From the NCBI GenBank assembly GCA_001513155.1, contig LFSR01000016.1, positions 1 to 64,000 on the forward strand: a stretch of DNA of 64,000 nucleotides. The letters are read 5' to 3'. Position numbers and translations under genes: made by a program. Positions within the stretch are counted from its first letter, which is position 1, and each line of letters begins with the position of its first letter. Positions 36,481 through 45,430 of this stretch are shown piece after piece. The notes beneath the pieces were generated by a model. That model did not search any database. It worked only from the letters and a program-made list of their open reading frames with translations, and had not been told where the DNA came from. The stretch comes from Syntrophomonas sp. DTU018 (lineage in GTDB: Bacteria > Bacillota > Syntrophomonadia > Syntrophomonadales > Syntrophomonadaceae).

Positions 36481-38130
36481 TCACAGGGTGTAGCGGGCGG
36501 CAATGGGCATGCGCCGGCCTATGCCAAAGGCTTTGGAGGTTACTTTGAGTCCGGGAGCAGCCTGCCTGCGTTTGTATTCGCTGCGGCGCAGGGCCTGCAC
36601 AACCCAATTGACTGTGTCTGCAGGATAACCAAGCTTAATTATATCCTGGCTGGACAGGTTTTTCTCCAGAAAGAGATCCAAGATACTGTCCAACACTGGA
36701 TAAGGCGGTAGGGTATCCTGATCAAACTGGTTATAGCTTAGCTCAGCGGAGGGGGGTTTGCTGGTTATCTGCGGCGGTATGACGATCTCGTGGCGATTGA
36801 TATACTCAGCCAGTTCATAGACCATGGTTTTGGGCACATCGGCCAGAACACTCAGCCCGCCGCTCATGTCCCCGTACAAAGTGCAGTATCCCACCGCCAT
36901 CTCGCTCTTGTTGCCGGTGGACAGCAGCAGGTAGCCAAATTTATTGGAATAGGCCATGAGTATGTTGCCTCTGATACGAGCCTGGATGTTTTCCTCGGTA
37001 ATATCCCTATCCAGCCCGGCAAAGTCTCTCTCCAGGGCCTGCAGGTAGCAGTTGTAGAGAGGCTCAATAGGAATAATTTTGAAAGCCATACCCAGGTTCC
37101 GGGCCAGTTCCCGGGAGTCGGTCACACTGCCGGGAGAGGAAAAAGGCGAAGGCATTGTAATACCCAGTACATTGGCAGGTCCCAGAGCACGGCAGGCCAA
37201 TACGGCAGTTACTGCGGAATCAATACCGCCGGATAAACCCAAAACGGCCCGGGAAAACCCGTTTTTTCGCAGGTAATCCCGGATACCCATCAGGAGGGCT
37301 TCGTATACTGATTCAATTTCCTCCATAGAGGGGTACTTCTGTTCACTGTCCCGCTGGCTGGTGTCTATAGTTTCAATATGTTCAGCAAAGGCGGGCAGAG
37401 CTTGTACCACCCGTCCCTGTTCATCAATAAACAGGCTGTTTCCATCGAAAAGCAGTTCATCGTTTCCCCCCACCTGATTGACCCATACAAAGGGGATCTG
37501 GTGGCGGCGGGCGTGCCACTGGAGCAGCTTAAGGCGCAGTGTGTCCTTGCCCCGGTGAAAGGGGGAGGCGGACATATTTATCAACAGCTCTGCCTCCTGC
37601 TGGGCAAGAATAGCAATGGGATCTGTGTCATAGGGCAGTTTCCCCTTCCAGAACTCATCAGCATTCCAGGCATCTTCACAGATGGATATTCCCAGGCGCA
37701 AACCTTTAAAGGCAACTGTTTGCGGATGAACAGCGGGATCAAAGTAACGGCGCTCATCAAATACATCATAGGTAGGCAGCAGCGATTTTCCCTGGATATG
37801 CAGGATATTTCCTTCATAGATTAAAATTGCGGCATTGATAAGCCCTTTCCCCGGTATCTTATGGTCCCGCACCGCAGTTCCTACCAGCAGGCCGCACCGG
37901 GAAAAGCGCCGGGATTCATGGCGCAGGTGCTGTATGGCTACCTCCATCTGGTCAACGAAATTGTTTCTTTCCAACAGATCCCGGGGAGGGTACCCGCACA
38001 GGTACATCTCCGGAGTAATTAACAGGTCGCTGCCCTCTTTATTACAGCGTTCCCACTCTGTTAACAGGCGTTGAGTATTTCCTTGTATATCCCCCACCAG
38101 GGGGTTTAATTGGGCAAGGGTAATTTTCAT
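36481..38130 (-). CDS. nadE: Glutamine-dependent NAD+ synthetase
   Basis: A 549-aa two-domain enzyme. The N-terminal ~250 residues are a nitrilase-type glutaminase (EMYLCGYPPRDLL, KSLLPTYDVFDERRYF, ISICEDAW with the catalytic Cys). The C-terminal ~270 residues are the synthetase with the ATP PP-loop LGLSGGIDSAVTAVLA, LLSTGNKSEMAVGYCTLYGD and GGLSVLADVPKTMVYELA. It converts nicotinate adenine dinucleotide to NAD+ using glutamine. The start is the ATG at 38130 after AGAGGAAA; the longer frame to 38151 is not supported. It is monocistronic. Confidence 0.96.
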   Translation of the reverse strand: MKITLAQLNPLVGDIQGNTQRLLTEWERCNKEGSDLLITPEMYLCGYPPRDLLERNNFVDQMEVAIQHLRHESRRFSRCGLLVGTAVRDHKIPGKGLINAAILIYEGNILHIQGKSLLPTYDVFDERRYFDPAVHPQTVAFKGLRLGISICEDAWNADEFWKGKLPYDTDPIAILAQQEAELLINMSASPFHRGKDTLRLKLLQWHARRHQIPFVWVNQVGGNDELLFDGNSLFIDEQGRVVQALPAFAEHIETIDTSQRDSEQKYPSMEEIESVYEALLMGIRDYLRKNGFSRAVLGLSGGIDSAVTAVLACRALGPANVLGITMPSPFSSPGSVTDSRELARNLGMAFKIIPIEPLYNCYLQALERDFAGLDRDITEENIQARIRGNILMAYSNKFGYLLLSTGNKSEMAVGYCTLYGDMSGGLSVLADVPKTMVYELAEYINRHEIVIPPQITSKPPSAELSYNQFDQDTLPPYPVLDSILDLFLEKNLSSQDIIKLGYPADTVNWVVQALRRSEYKRRQAAPGLKVTSKAFGIGRRMPIAARYTL

Positions 38131-38666
38131 ATCGTTTTCCTCTGCTATCAAAAGAGATTATCCGGATACTCCTCGCAAGTGTCACCTGCGGCGCTGGTCA
38201 TGACGAGTGAAAAGTCACCATTTGTGTCGAGCGCAGCGAAGCAATCTCTAACGGTGCCTTAAGGTATGTTGAAAGAGATCACCACGGTACTTCGTGCCTC
38301 GCGATGACACAGCACAGACCATTTTCACAGCAATCGTCACCTGTTGTGCAGACCACGGAATGAAAAGTCACCATTTGTGTCATTGCGAGCGCAGCGAAGC
38401 AATCTCAAACGAGGCTCCCAGGCTGCGAAAAAGAGATCGCCACGTCGCTGCGCTCCTCGCAATGACACAAAAGGAAGCCTTTTCACAGCAATGACAATAC
38501 AGCTGTCTTTTGTATGACGTGAAAGCAGTTTTCACATCAACAACATTTAGATAGCCGGTTATTATCAACGGTAATTGTATCATATGTATTATCAACAGAG
38601 ATTAGTATCAGTCGTGTATACTTGGTGGGAAGATGCAATGACTAGTTTAAAAGAAGGTGTGTTTGC
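38131..38666. repeat. Cluster of dispersed palindromic repeats (no gene)
   Basis: Several arms of the repeat family lie here (e.g. 38270-38310 and 38380-38467, the latter a GTGTCATTGCGAGCGCAGCG... / ...GCTCCTCGCAATGACAC inverted pair), with TTTTCACAGCAAT units around 38323 and 38482. The last 150 bp before the deacetylase show no feature I can name. Confidence 0.75.
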
Positions 38667-38708
38667 ATAGCTATTCCTACGGTTCGTTTTATAGAGACTA
38701 CTGAAAAG

Positions 38709-39278
38709 GTGGTATTTCTCTCCTTTGATGATGGTCCGGAACCAGTCTTTACTCCTCTGGCACTGGCAGCATTAAAAAGATACAACAGTCAAGCCGTCTG
38801 GTTTATTTTGGGCAAACAAGCCGAACTTTATCCAGATCTGCTGCCGCAAATTTACCAGGGCGGACATGATATCGGCGTTCACAGTTATGATCATATTAGT
38901 CTGACCACATTACCGCAGCTGCAAATTGTCCAGCAGTTGGAGAGAACCAAAATGTTGATCCAAAAGGCTACCGGTCAGTTCTGGCCTTACTTTCGTCCCC
39001 CTAATGGAGCTTACAATAATAAGGTCCTGCAGGCAGCGGCTTCGGCCGGATTTCAGTGGAATGTCATGTGGTCTGTAGATCCCCGCGATTACAGGTCTAC
39101 TCCTGAACAGATTATAGACCACGTTTTAATGAATCTTCGCCCCGGAGCCATCGTTATATTGCACGAAGTTTCCTCTTCTACCACCCAGGCCTTGCCCATA
39201 ATTCTGCAGGAAATAAACAAACGCGGCTACCGCACTCGCAGTTTAAGCCAATACTTAACTTTTTCAGATCATGATTAA
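38709..39278 (+). CDS. Polysaccharide deacetylase (NodB fold)
   Basis: A 189-aa (from GTG 38709) carbohydrate esterase of family 4 type. Motif 1 is FLSFDDGPEP, motif 2 HSYDHISLT (HxxxH-type zinc pair), motif 3 YFRPPNGAYN, with WSVDPRDY and AIVILHE as motifs 4 and 5. It removes acetyl or other N-acyl groups from sugars of the wall. Fourteen further codons upstream (PTVRFIETTEK) look like real family N-terminus; AGAAGGTG at 38652-38659 points to an in-frame ATA at 38667. No signal peptide is evident in either version. Confidence 0.86.
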   Translation: MVFLSFDDGPEPVFTPLALAALKRYNSQAVWFILGKQAELYPDLLPQIYQGGHDIGVHSYDHISLTTLPQLQIVQQLERTKMLIQKATGQFWPYFRPPNGAYNNKVLQAAASAGFQWNVMWSVDPRDYRSTPEQIIDHVLMNLRPGAIVILHEVSSSTTQALPIILQEINKRGYRTRSLSQYLTFSDHD

Positions 39279-39381
39279 TCGTATCTGCTAATTTGCTTAA
39301 TATTGTATTTGGGGTATTTCCACATAATGGCACAGGCATTAATATTAAAATAAGTAAACATTTCCAGAAGGAGGAATAAGT

Positions 39382-40425
39382 ATGAAAGCACTGTTTTTGA
39401 GGGAGCAGCAGCAACTCTCTTTAGAGGATACACCCGACCCAACCCTTCAAGACGGTGGTGATGTAATTGTTCGGGTAACGGCCTCTTCCATCTGCGGAAG
39501 TGATGTGCATTTTTGGAAAGGCCATCTTCCCAGCATCCCTGATTTTATCCTGGGTCATGAGTTTGTCGGCGAGATAATAGAGGTAGGTTCACAGGTCCGC
39601 TCCTTCCAGAAAGGGGACCGGGTAGCGGTTCCGGCCAACCCCTTTTGCGGTACCTGTGTTAATTGTCAAGCAGGACGGGTAAATAATTGCTTGACGGTTA
39701 AAGGAATGTTTGGCGCAGGTTTAATGATGGGCAATCTTCCCGGCGCCCAGGCTCACTATGTAAGAGTGCCCCATGCAGATGCTTGTCTGGCTAAAATCCC
39801 GCCTTCAGTTGACGACAAGGCAGCTTTGCTGGTAGGTGACGTACTGTCCACCGGTCTGTTCGCCATAGAAAATGGTTCTCCTCGTCCCGGCGACAATATA
39901 GCGGTTTTTGGAGCTGGACCGGTAGGGCTGTGTGCAGTAGCCTGTGCCCGGTTGTTCAGCCCGGCTAAAATCTTCTTGGTGGATATTGAAGATTACCGCC
40001 TGGAAGTTGGTGCTCAGCTGGGAGCGACCCATCTATTGAATCCTGAACGGGTCAATGTGGTTAAAGAAATCAAAGCGGCTACTCTGGGTGTGGGGGTTAA
40101 CTTAACTGTTGATGCCGTAGGTCTGCCTAGTATTCTAAAAGACTGCATTACTTGTACTGCCCCAGGCGGTACGGTGTCGGTAGTTGGCATGGGAACGGCC
40201 AGTTTAGAATTTCCCATGATGAAGTTTATGTTAAAAAACTTGACTCTGCGAGGCGGCCTGGTACCTTTGGTTAATATGAAACGATTACTGACCTTGATTG
40301 AGGAAAAACGTTTGGATGTAACTCCTCTGATTACACATACCATAAAGCTTGAGCAAATAATCGAAGGCTATCATATGTTTGCAGATAAGAAAGACAACTG
40401 CATCAAAGTAATGGTGGTTCCCTAA
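39382..40425 (+). CDS. Zinc-dependent medium-chain alcohol/polyol dehydrogenase
   Basis: A 347-aa cytoplasmic MDR-family oxidoreductase. Catalytic zinc ligands are Cys in SSICGSDVH, GHEFVGE and a later Asp/Glu. The structural-zinc lobe CGTCVNCQAGRVNNC has its four cysteines. The Rossmann site is VFGAGPVGLCAV, and VDIEDYRLEVG after it has the acidic residue favouring NAD+. AAGGAGG precedes the ATG. It sits next to, but runs opposite to, the acyl-CoA cluster; the substrate is unknown, polyol or secondary alcohol being most likely. Confidence 0.92.
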   Translation: MKALFLREQQQLSLEDTPDPTLQDGGDVIVRVTASSICGSDVHFWKGHLPSIPDFILGHEFVGEIIEVGSQVRSFQKGDRVAVPANPFCGTCVNCQAGRVNNCLTVKGMFGAGLMMGNLPGAQAHYVRVPHADACLAKIPPSVDDKAALLVGDVLSTGLFAIENGSPRPGDNIAVFGAGPVGLCAVACARLFSPAKIFLVDIEDYRLEVGAQLGATHLLNPERVNVVKEIKAATLGVGVNLTVDAVGLPSILKDCITCTAPGGTVSVVGMGTASLEFPMMKFMLKNLTLRGGLVPLVNMKRLLTLIEEKRLDVTPLITHTIKLEQIIEGYHMFADKKDNCIKVMVVP

Positions 40426-40513
40426 AAAAGGGGGGGAACGGCTATATCTGGTGACCTTCGCTGTATACCATACCAAAACAGCTAAAACAGGAAAACCGTC
40501 CCCCTGTATAAAT

Positions 40514-41278
40514 CTAGGCCAAAGCCCCTCCGTCCACAACTATGGTGGCACCGGTGGTATATGATGAGGCATCAGAAGCAAGATAAATCACGGCTCCGCA
40601 CATCTCGTCCGGCTGTGCAGCCCGGTGCAGCGGTATCTGCGGTAACAGGACTTTCTCCATTAGTTCTTCGTTGTCAATCATCACGGACGTGAACTTGGTG
40701 TCTGTTAGTCCTGGGAGCAGCGCGTTTACCCTGATGTTCTCATGAGCCAATTCCTTGGCGAAGGATTTGGTCAGAGCAATAACCCCGGCCTTGGTTATTG
40801 AGTATACACCCTGCATAGCCGCAGGCCTGATACCATTAATAGAGGCCACGTTGATTATGGAACCGCCACCGTTTTTCATCATAAGCCGGGCTCCGTACTG
40901 GCACATAAAAAAGGTACCTTTCAAGTTCACCTCCATGGTCTTGTTCCATACATCCTCAGAGGCATCGATAATGTTGCCAAAGTAGAAGTTCATGGCAGCA
41001 TTATTCACCAGGATATCAAGCTTGCCGTAGGTTGAGGCGATAAACTTGAACAAGTTTTCAATGTCACCCAGGACACCATTGTGACATACCTTGGAAACTG
41101 CTTTACCGCCAGCGGTCTTGATAGCTTCCTCTACTTCCGGCAGCCCTTCCATGGTTTTGTTGGTAATGATAACTTCAGCACCGTACTCAGCCAAGGCTTT
41201 GGCTATGCTCGCGCCAATGCCGCGGCTGGCCCCGGTCACCAGGGCTACCTTTCCATCTAACCTGAAGTCTACTATCAT
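40514..41278 (-). CDS. Short-chain dehydrogenase/reductase
   Basis: A 254-aa SDR of the classical type. Nucleotide site TGASRGIGAS, NNAAMN, catalytic Ser in INVASING, YSITKAG (Tyr/Lys), and the C-terminal YTTGATIVVDGG of FabG-like enzymes. It is the last gene of the minus-strand acyl-CoA cluster, 214 bp after the kinase-like gene, and probably reduces a beta-keto or oxidises a beta-hydroxy acyl intermediate. That role follows from context, not from the sequence alone. Confidence 0.9.
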   Translation of the reverse strand: MIVDFRLDGKVALVTGASRGIGASIAKALAEYGAEVIITNKTMEGLPEVEEAIKTAGGKAVSKVCHNGVLGDIENLFKFIASTYGKLDILVNNAAMNFYFGNIIDASEDVWNKTMEVNLKGTFFMCQYGARLMMKNGGGSIINVASINGIRPAAMQGVYSITKAGVIALTKSFAKELAHENIRVNALLPGLTDTKFTSVMIDNEELMEKVLLPQIPLHRAAQPDEMCGAVIYLASDASSYTTGATIVVDGGALA

Positions 41279-41492
41279 ATTATTCCTCCCCCTGTCTTTG
41301 ATTCTTTAAGTAATTCCGGATGAATGAACCCCGGCTGCGGATATCAGGTCAATCCTGCTTCCAAACTGCCGGCAACTCGAAATTAGTAACAGTAATGAAA
41401 GGTAAAGCGTTAATGGGAATACAAGTGCATTTTTGAGCAAGCGTGCAAATCTGCGAGAATATCGTGGGCTTGATAATTCGATATCTGGTGTA

Positions 41493-42563
41493 TTACAGAT
41501 CCGACTTTTCAATAACCTTTAGTGCGGTTGCTTCCAGTGCTCTAATTGGGCCCATTAGCATGCCAAATCGTTGATCCTTGGTTTGCCCGTGGTAGAAACG
41601 ATAGTATATCTGCTGGGCGATGACTGCCAGCCTGAACAAACCAAAGCAGTAATAAAAATCGAATTTATCTGTTTTTATACCCATCAGTTCACCATAAAGG
41701 GCAAACTGTTCCTTTCGGGTAAGCATACCCTCAAGATGGGTCGGCATCGTGCGGATGACCTGCATTTCTTCCGGGTCGTCCTTCTCTACCCAGTATCCCA
41801 GCGAGGAACCCAGATCCATCAGGGGGTCACCCAGGGTTGCCATTTCCCAGTCAAGGATACCTATGATTTCAGTGGGATCACTGGGATTCAGCACGGCGTT
41901 ATCAAACTTAAAATCGTTGTGTATTATCCCCACAAGCCCGGATTCACCAGGCATCTTGTCGTGCAGCCACTGCATCACCCTTTCAAAATCAGGAGCGTCG
42001 GGGGTCCTGGCATCCCGGTACCTGCCGCTCCAGCCCTCTACCTGGCGCCTTACATAACCCTCGGGTTTGCCGAAATCAGCCAAACCCGCCTTAATGTAAT
42101 CCACCGAATGTAAGTGGCTCTGCGCTTTGATCAGGTTTTCGCTAAGGGTGCGGGCTTCCTTAGCATTGAATTCCATTCCCTGGGGAAGATCCCGGCGCAG
42201 AATAATACCCTGTATGCGTTCCATAACATAAAAAGGACATCCCATGACAGATTCGTCCTCGGTATACACCAGTGGCTGCGGACAATAGGGAAATACCGGT
42301 TTCAGAGCACTGAGTATTTTATACTCACGCTTCATGTCATGAGCGGTCTTGGCCTTCCGGCCAAATGGCGGCCTGCGCAGCACCATCTCCCGGTTCCCGA
42401 CTTTCACCAAGTAGGTAAGATTGGAAAACCCACTGGGAAACTGTAGAATTTCGATTTCGCCCTCCAGGCCAGGAATATGGTCATGCAGAAATTCCAACAC
42501 TTTTTGAGCATCAATTTCCTCACCACTCCTAATCGAAGTGGCGCGATCCATCACATCACCCAT
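41493..42563 (-). CDS. APH-fold phosphotransferase, acyl-CoA-dehydrogenase-associated
   Basis: A 356-aa kinase-fold protein of the ACAD10/11-type phosphotransferase family. Visible motifs are FSNLTYLVKVGNREMVLRRPP (nucleotide Lys), LVGIIHNDFKFDNAVL (catalytic HxDxxxxN-type loop) and IIGILDWEMATLGDPLMDLG (metal-binding DWE). Family members co-occur with acyl-CoA dehydrogenases and may phosphorylate a hydroxyacyl intermediate. The ATG at 42563 follows GAGGAGGG; a longer frame to 42578 is not needed. It starts 17 bp after the TetR gene, clearly in one operon. Confidence 0.9.
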   Translation of the reverse strand: MGDVMDRATSIRSGEEIDAQKVLEFLHDHIPGLEGEIEILQFPSGFSNLTYLVKVGNREMVLRRPPFGRKAKTAHDMKREYKILSALKPVFPYCPQPLVYTEDESVMGCPFYVMERIQGIILRRDLPQGMEFNAKEARTLSENLIKAQSHLHSVDYIKAGLADFGKPEGYVRRQVEGWSGRYRDARTPDAPDFERVMQWLHDKMPGESGLVGIIHNDFKFDNAVLNPSDPTEIIGILDWEMATLGDPLMDLGSSLGYWVEKDDPEEMQVIRTMPTHLEGMLTRKEQFALYGELMGIKTDKFDFYYCFGLFRLAVIAQQIYYRFYHGQTKDQRFGMLMGPIRALEATALKVIEKSDL

Positions 42564-42579
42564 ACCAACCCTCCTCACA

Positions 42580-43263
42580 TTATTTGATCAGCAAAATTGA
42601 CTCTGCTACATGGATCACAAAGTCTGCATATTCGTCTACGGACACTTTGCGGCTCCTGTATTTCCAACGTTTGAGATACCAGTCCTGCAGCATGGCCTTA
42701 ATCACGGCAGCCGCCAGAACCACGTTGTCATCCCGGAAGACTTGTTCCTTGACGCCTTCATTGATGATATCAATAAAGATTTTCTCCGTCTGAAGCTCAC
42801 TTTCTATGGCTCGCTTCTGTTCATCCTTGGGCAGGTTTCTGGCCTCAATGTAGGTGAAGTAGAACCAGTTGCGCATGGCCTCACTTAAATATATGTGCGA
42901 CTTTATAGCCAGCCTTAGCTTCTCCAAAGGGTCACTTCCCTTGGCAATCTGATCGGTAAGCACCTGGTAGGCGATCTCCCGGCCCTGAGTTTGTATAAGA
43001 ACCAGCAGTTCCTCCTTGTTAGTAAAGTAAGAGTACAGCGCACCCCGGCTCAGACCTGATTCAGCAGAAAGATCCCTGATGCTCATGGCCTGGAAGCTCT
43101 TTTTACTGCAGATGGCTAGAGTAGCATCAATGATCCGTATCAGGTTGTCGATCACTTTCTTTTCCTTCTTAACTTTTATGGAATTACGGTTCCGCTCCAA
43201 TATTTGACCTGATATTTCTTCCTTGGATAGATTAACTAATTTTTTAAACTCGCTGTAATTCAT
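42580..43263 (-). CDS. TetR-family regulator of the acyl-CoA cluster
   Basis: A 227-aa repressor with an N-terminal helix-turn-helix: ATLAICSKKSFQAMSIRDLSAESGLSRGALYSYFTNKEELL. The helical ligand domain follows (IYLSEAMRNWFYFTYIEARNLPKDEQ). GAGGTTGG precedes the ATG. It is embedded between the dehydrogenase and the kinase-like gene, so it is likely autoregulated. The 12-bp palindrome ACGGA-TG-TCCGT at 45267-45278, between the divergent promoters, is its best candidate operator. An acyl-CoA ligand is inferred from context. Confidence 0.92.
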   Translation of the reverse strand: MNYSEFKKLVNLSKEEISGQILERNRNSIKVKKEKKVIDNLIRIIDATLAICSKKSFQAMSIRDLSAESGLSRGALYSYFTNKEELLVLIQTQGREIAYQVLTDQIAKGSDPLEKLRLAIKSHIYLSEAMRNWFYFTYIEARNLPKDEQKRAIESELQTEKIFIDIINEGVKEQVFRDDNVVLAAAVIKAMLQDWYLKRWKYRSRKVSVDEYADFVIHVAESILLIK

Positions 43264-43281
43264 GGGTTTAATCCAACCTCT

Positions 43282-44484
43282 TTAATTTTTTGGTTCATAT
43301 TCTCTGAGTATCCTCTTGCCCGCATTTATCTTGTGTACTTCATCAGCACCGTCATATATCCGGGCGGCGCGTTCATGCCTGTAAAAGTAAGCCAGTATGG
43401 TATCATCAGTCATACCCAGGCCGCCATGAACCTGCAAAGCCCGGTCAACAACGTTCTGCATCACGTTGGCTACAAAGAATTTAATCAGGGATATGTCTAC
43501 CCGGGCAGCTTTCTGGCCCAGGTTGTCAATCCTCCAGGCAGCGTGCAAAGTCATGAGCTTGGCTGCCTGTATCTCCGCTGCGGACTCGGCTACCATGGCC
43601 TGGATAAGCTGCTGCCTGGCCAGGGTCCGGCCATCGGGGTTTATCACCCGTGCATTAGCCCGGCGGCACATTAATTCAAAAGCCCGGTTGCACACCCCTA
43701 TCCACCTCATGCAGTGGTGGATACGCCCTGGCCCTAACCTTTCCTGGGCAATGGCAAATCCATGGCCCTCTGGCCCTAACAGGTTGCTCTGGGGAACCCG
43801 GCAGGACTGGAACAATACTTCACCATGACTGGAGTATCCGCGGCCTGCGTGTCCCATCACCGGGATGTTTCTTACCAGATTGAAACCTGGCGTACCGGTG
43901 GGAACAATTATCATACTGGCCCGCTGGTGAGGGGGTGCGTCGGGATTGGTTACCGCCATACATATGGTAAAATGAGCGCCGTCGGCGGCGGTCGAGTACC
44001 ACTTTTGGCCGTTAATTACGTAATCGTCGCCGTCTTTAACAGCTGTGGTTTCCATCATGACCGGATTAGAACCGGGCATCTCTACTTCGGTCATAGAAAA
44101 GCAGCTGCGTATTTTACCCTCAATCAGCGGCCGCAGGTACTTTTCTTTCTGCTCCTCAGTGCCGTACTTGTGCAGTATCTCCATATTCCCTGCATCCGGC
44201 GCCTGGCAGTTAAAAACATAATGCCCCAGAGGGGTCCTGCCCAGAGCTTCTGACACCAACCCATGCTCCACCAGATTAAGACCCAGGCCCCCATATTCCT
44301 TATCCTGGTTAGGTGCCCACAGTTCCATCTGTTTGACCATCCTGCGCTTTTCTTCCAATACTGGTTCCATCTCGGTGAAATCCCTGGTAAGAAACTCGTG
44401 TTCTAGGGGTATCAGCTCTTTGTCCACAAACTCGTTTATCATACCGACAATGGTCTTCATCTTATCAGACACTGCAAAATCCAT
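43282..44484 (-). CDS. Acyl-CoA dehydrogenase
   Basis: A 400-aa FAD enzyme of the medium/long ACAD type. N-terminal helical segment MDFAVSDKMKTIVGMINEFVDKEL, FAD block CFSMTEVEMPGSNPVMMETTA, WYSTAADGA, then LQVHGGLGMTDDTILAYFYRHERAARIYDGADEVH at the end. The ATG at 44484 follows AGGAGGAGAG; the longer frame overlaps the upstream gene. It introduces the double bond of acyl-CoA and passes electrons to ETF, encoded divergently at 45431-47187. Confidence 0.95.
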   Translation of the reverse strand: MDFAVSDKMKTIVGMINEFVDKELIPLEHEFLTRDFTEMEPVLEEKRRMVKQMELWAPNQDKEYGGLGLNLVEHGLVSEALGRTPLGHYVFNCQAPDAGNMEILHKYGTEEQKEKYLRPLIEGKIRSCFSMTEVEMPGSNPVMMETTAVKDGDDYVINGQKWYSTAADGAHFTICMAVTNPDAPPHQRASMIIVPTGTPGFNLVRNIPVMGHAGRGYSSHGEVLFQSCRVPQSNLLGPEGHGFAIAQERLGPGRIHHCMRWIGVCNRAFELMCRRANARVINPDGRTLARQQLIQAMVAESAAEIQAAKLMTLHAAWRIDNLGQKAARVDISLIKFFVANVMQNVVDRALQVHGGLGMTDDTILAYFYRHERAARIYDGADEVHKINAGKRILREYEPKN

Positions 44485-44497
44485 TAACTCTCCTCCT

Positions 44498-45208
44498 TTA
44501 CCTGTAAGTAATAAGTTCACCTGATTGGCAATACTCCAGATGGGGGTAGCTGTTAAAAGTGTGCAGAACAAGACCTGATCTTCCATACCCAAACTTGGTG
44601 ATAGAGGTGTTAACCAGTCTCCAGCCGGTGCGGATAGCATTATAGGGAGACATACCAGTAGCCAGATGCAGAGCGGTGGAAATCACCCCTCCCGAGGAAA
44701 ATATAATTACCCGGCTGTTTTTATCGATTTCCGCTGTGATCAGACGGAGGGCCTGTTCAACCCTAGCCTTAAACCTGCTCCAGCCCTCTACACCATCCGG
44801 ATCGGTATCATCCGCAAGCCACTTGGTGGTAATCCTGTCAAAAACCAATTGAAATGACTTATTGTCAGTGTAAAACTGTTCGATCAGAGGATGAATAGAG
44901 TCGTCTTCTCCAGCTACGATAGGAAGGTAGTGCTGGATTACCCCCTCAAACTGGTACTCGTTCAGCCCTTCCAACTTCCTGAGTTCCGGAATTCCACTAG
45001 TATGGGCACACAAATAATCCAGGATAATCTCTGCAGTATCCACCTGACGTTTGAGGGTCCCGGAATAAGCTTTATCAAATGATACACCGGTGTTCAATAA
45101 ATACTGGGCAACTAGAAGGGCCTGCTCCTTGCCCCGGTCAGAAAGAGCATCGTAATCCCCCCGGCCAAAGGAAGCCTGCCCGTGACGTATAAATATCAAC
45201 TCACTCAT
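44498..45208 (-). CDS. Histidine phosphatase-superfamily protein
   Basis: A 236-aa phosphatase of the phosphoglycerate-mutase-like branch. IFIRHGQASFG carries the phospho-acceptor His (RHG), and the second His lies in a later VIIFSSGGVISTALHLATG segment, where the usual HGG-type triplet reads SSGG, so that His may be replaced. GGGGGAAG precedes the ATG at 45208. It is the first gene of the minus-strand operon, 13 bp from the dehydrogenase. Proteins of this kind near ACAD/APH genes may dephosphorylate the kinase product; this is inference. Confidence 0.85.
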   Translation of the reverse strand: MSELIFIRHGQASFGRGDYDALSDRGKEQALLVAQYLLNTGVSFDKAYSGTLKRQVDTAEIILDYLCAHTSGIPELRKLEGLNEYQFEGVIQHYLPIVAGEDDSIHPLIEQFYTDNKSFQLVFDRITTKWLADDTDPDGVEGWSRFKARVEQALRLITAEIDKNSRVIIFSSGGVISTALHLATGMSPYNAIRTGWRLVNTSITKFGYGRSGLVLHTFNSYPHLEYCQSGELITYR

Positions 45209-45430
45209 AAATCTTCCCCCTAACTCCAGATTAGTTAATATCTGTAATAATGTCAACAAAAAAAGGACGGATGTCCGTTTTTTTCTTGACTAATTTTCCA
45301 GCCTGGAATATATTGACTATAATCCAATAATACGCAGGAAATAGGCTTGGCAATACAGTGTCGTTGCTCAAAACAACTTCGTACCTGCTGCCTACAGGTG
45401 ACAAATGCTGAAGGAAAAGGATAGAACGAC
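45209..45430. promoter_or_regulatory. Divergent promoter region with palindromic operator
   Basis: Minus promoter: TTGACA at 45256-45251 with TAATCT 17 bp on. Plus promoter: TTGACT at 45286-45291, 17-bp spacer, TATATT. Between the two -35 boxes lies the palindrome ACGGATGTCCGT (45267-45278), inside A- and T-runs. This arrangement would let one TetR dimer control both the dehydrogenase operon and etfBA. Confidence 0.65.

Noticed and set aside
36359-36607. 82-codon minus-strand frame overlapping the nadE 3' end
   Set aside because: Low-complexity composition, no ribosome site, and nadE explains the region.
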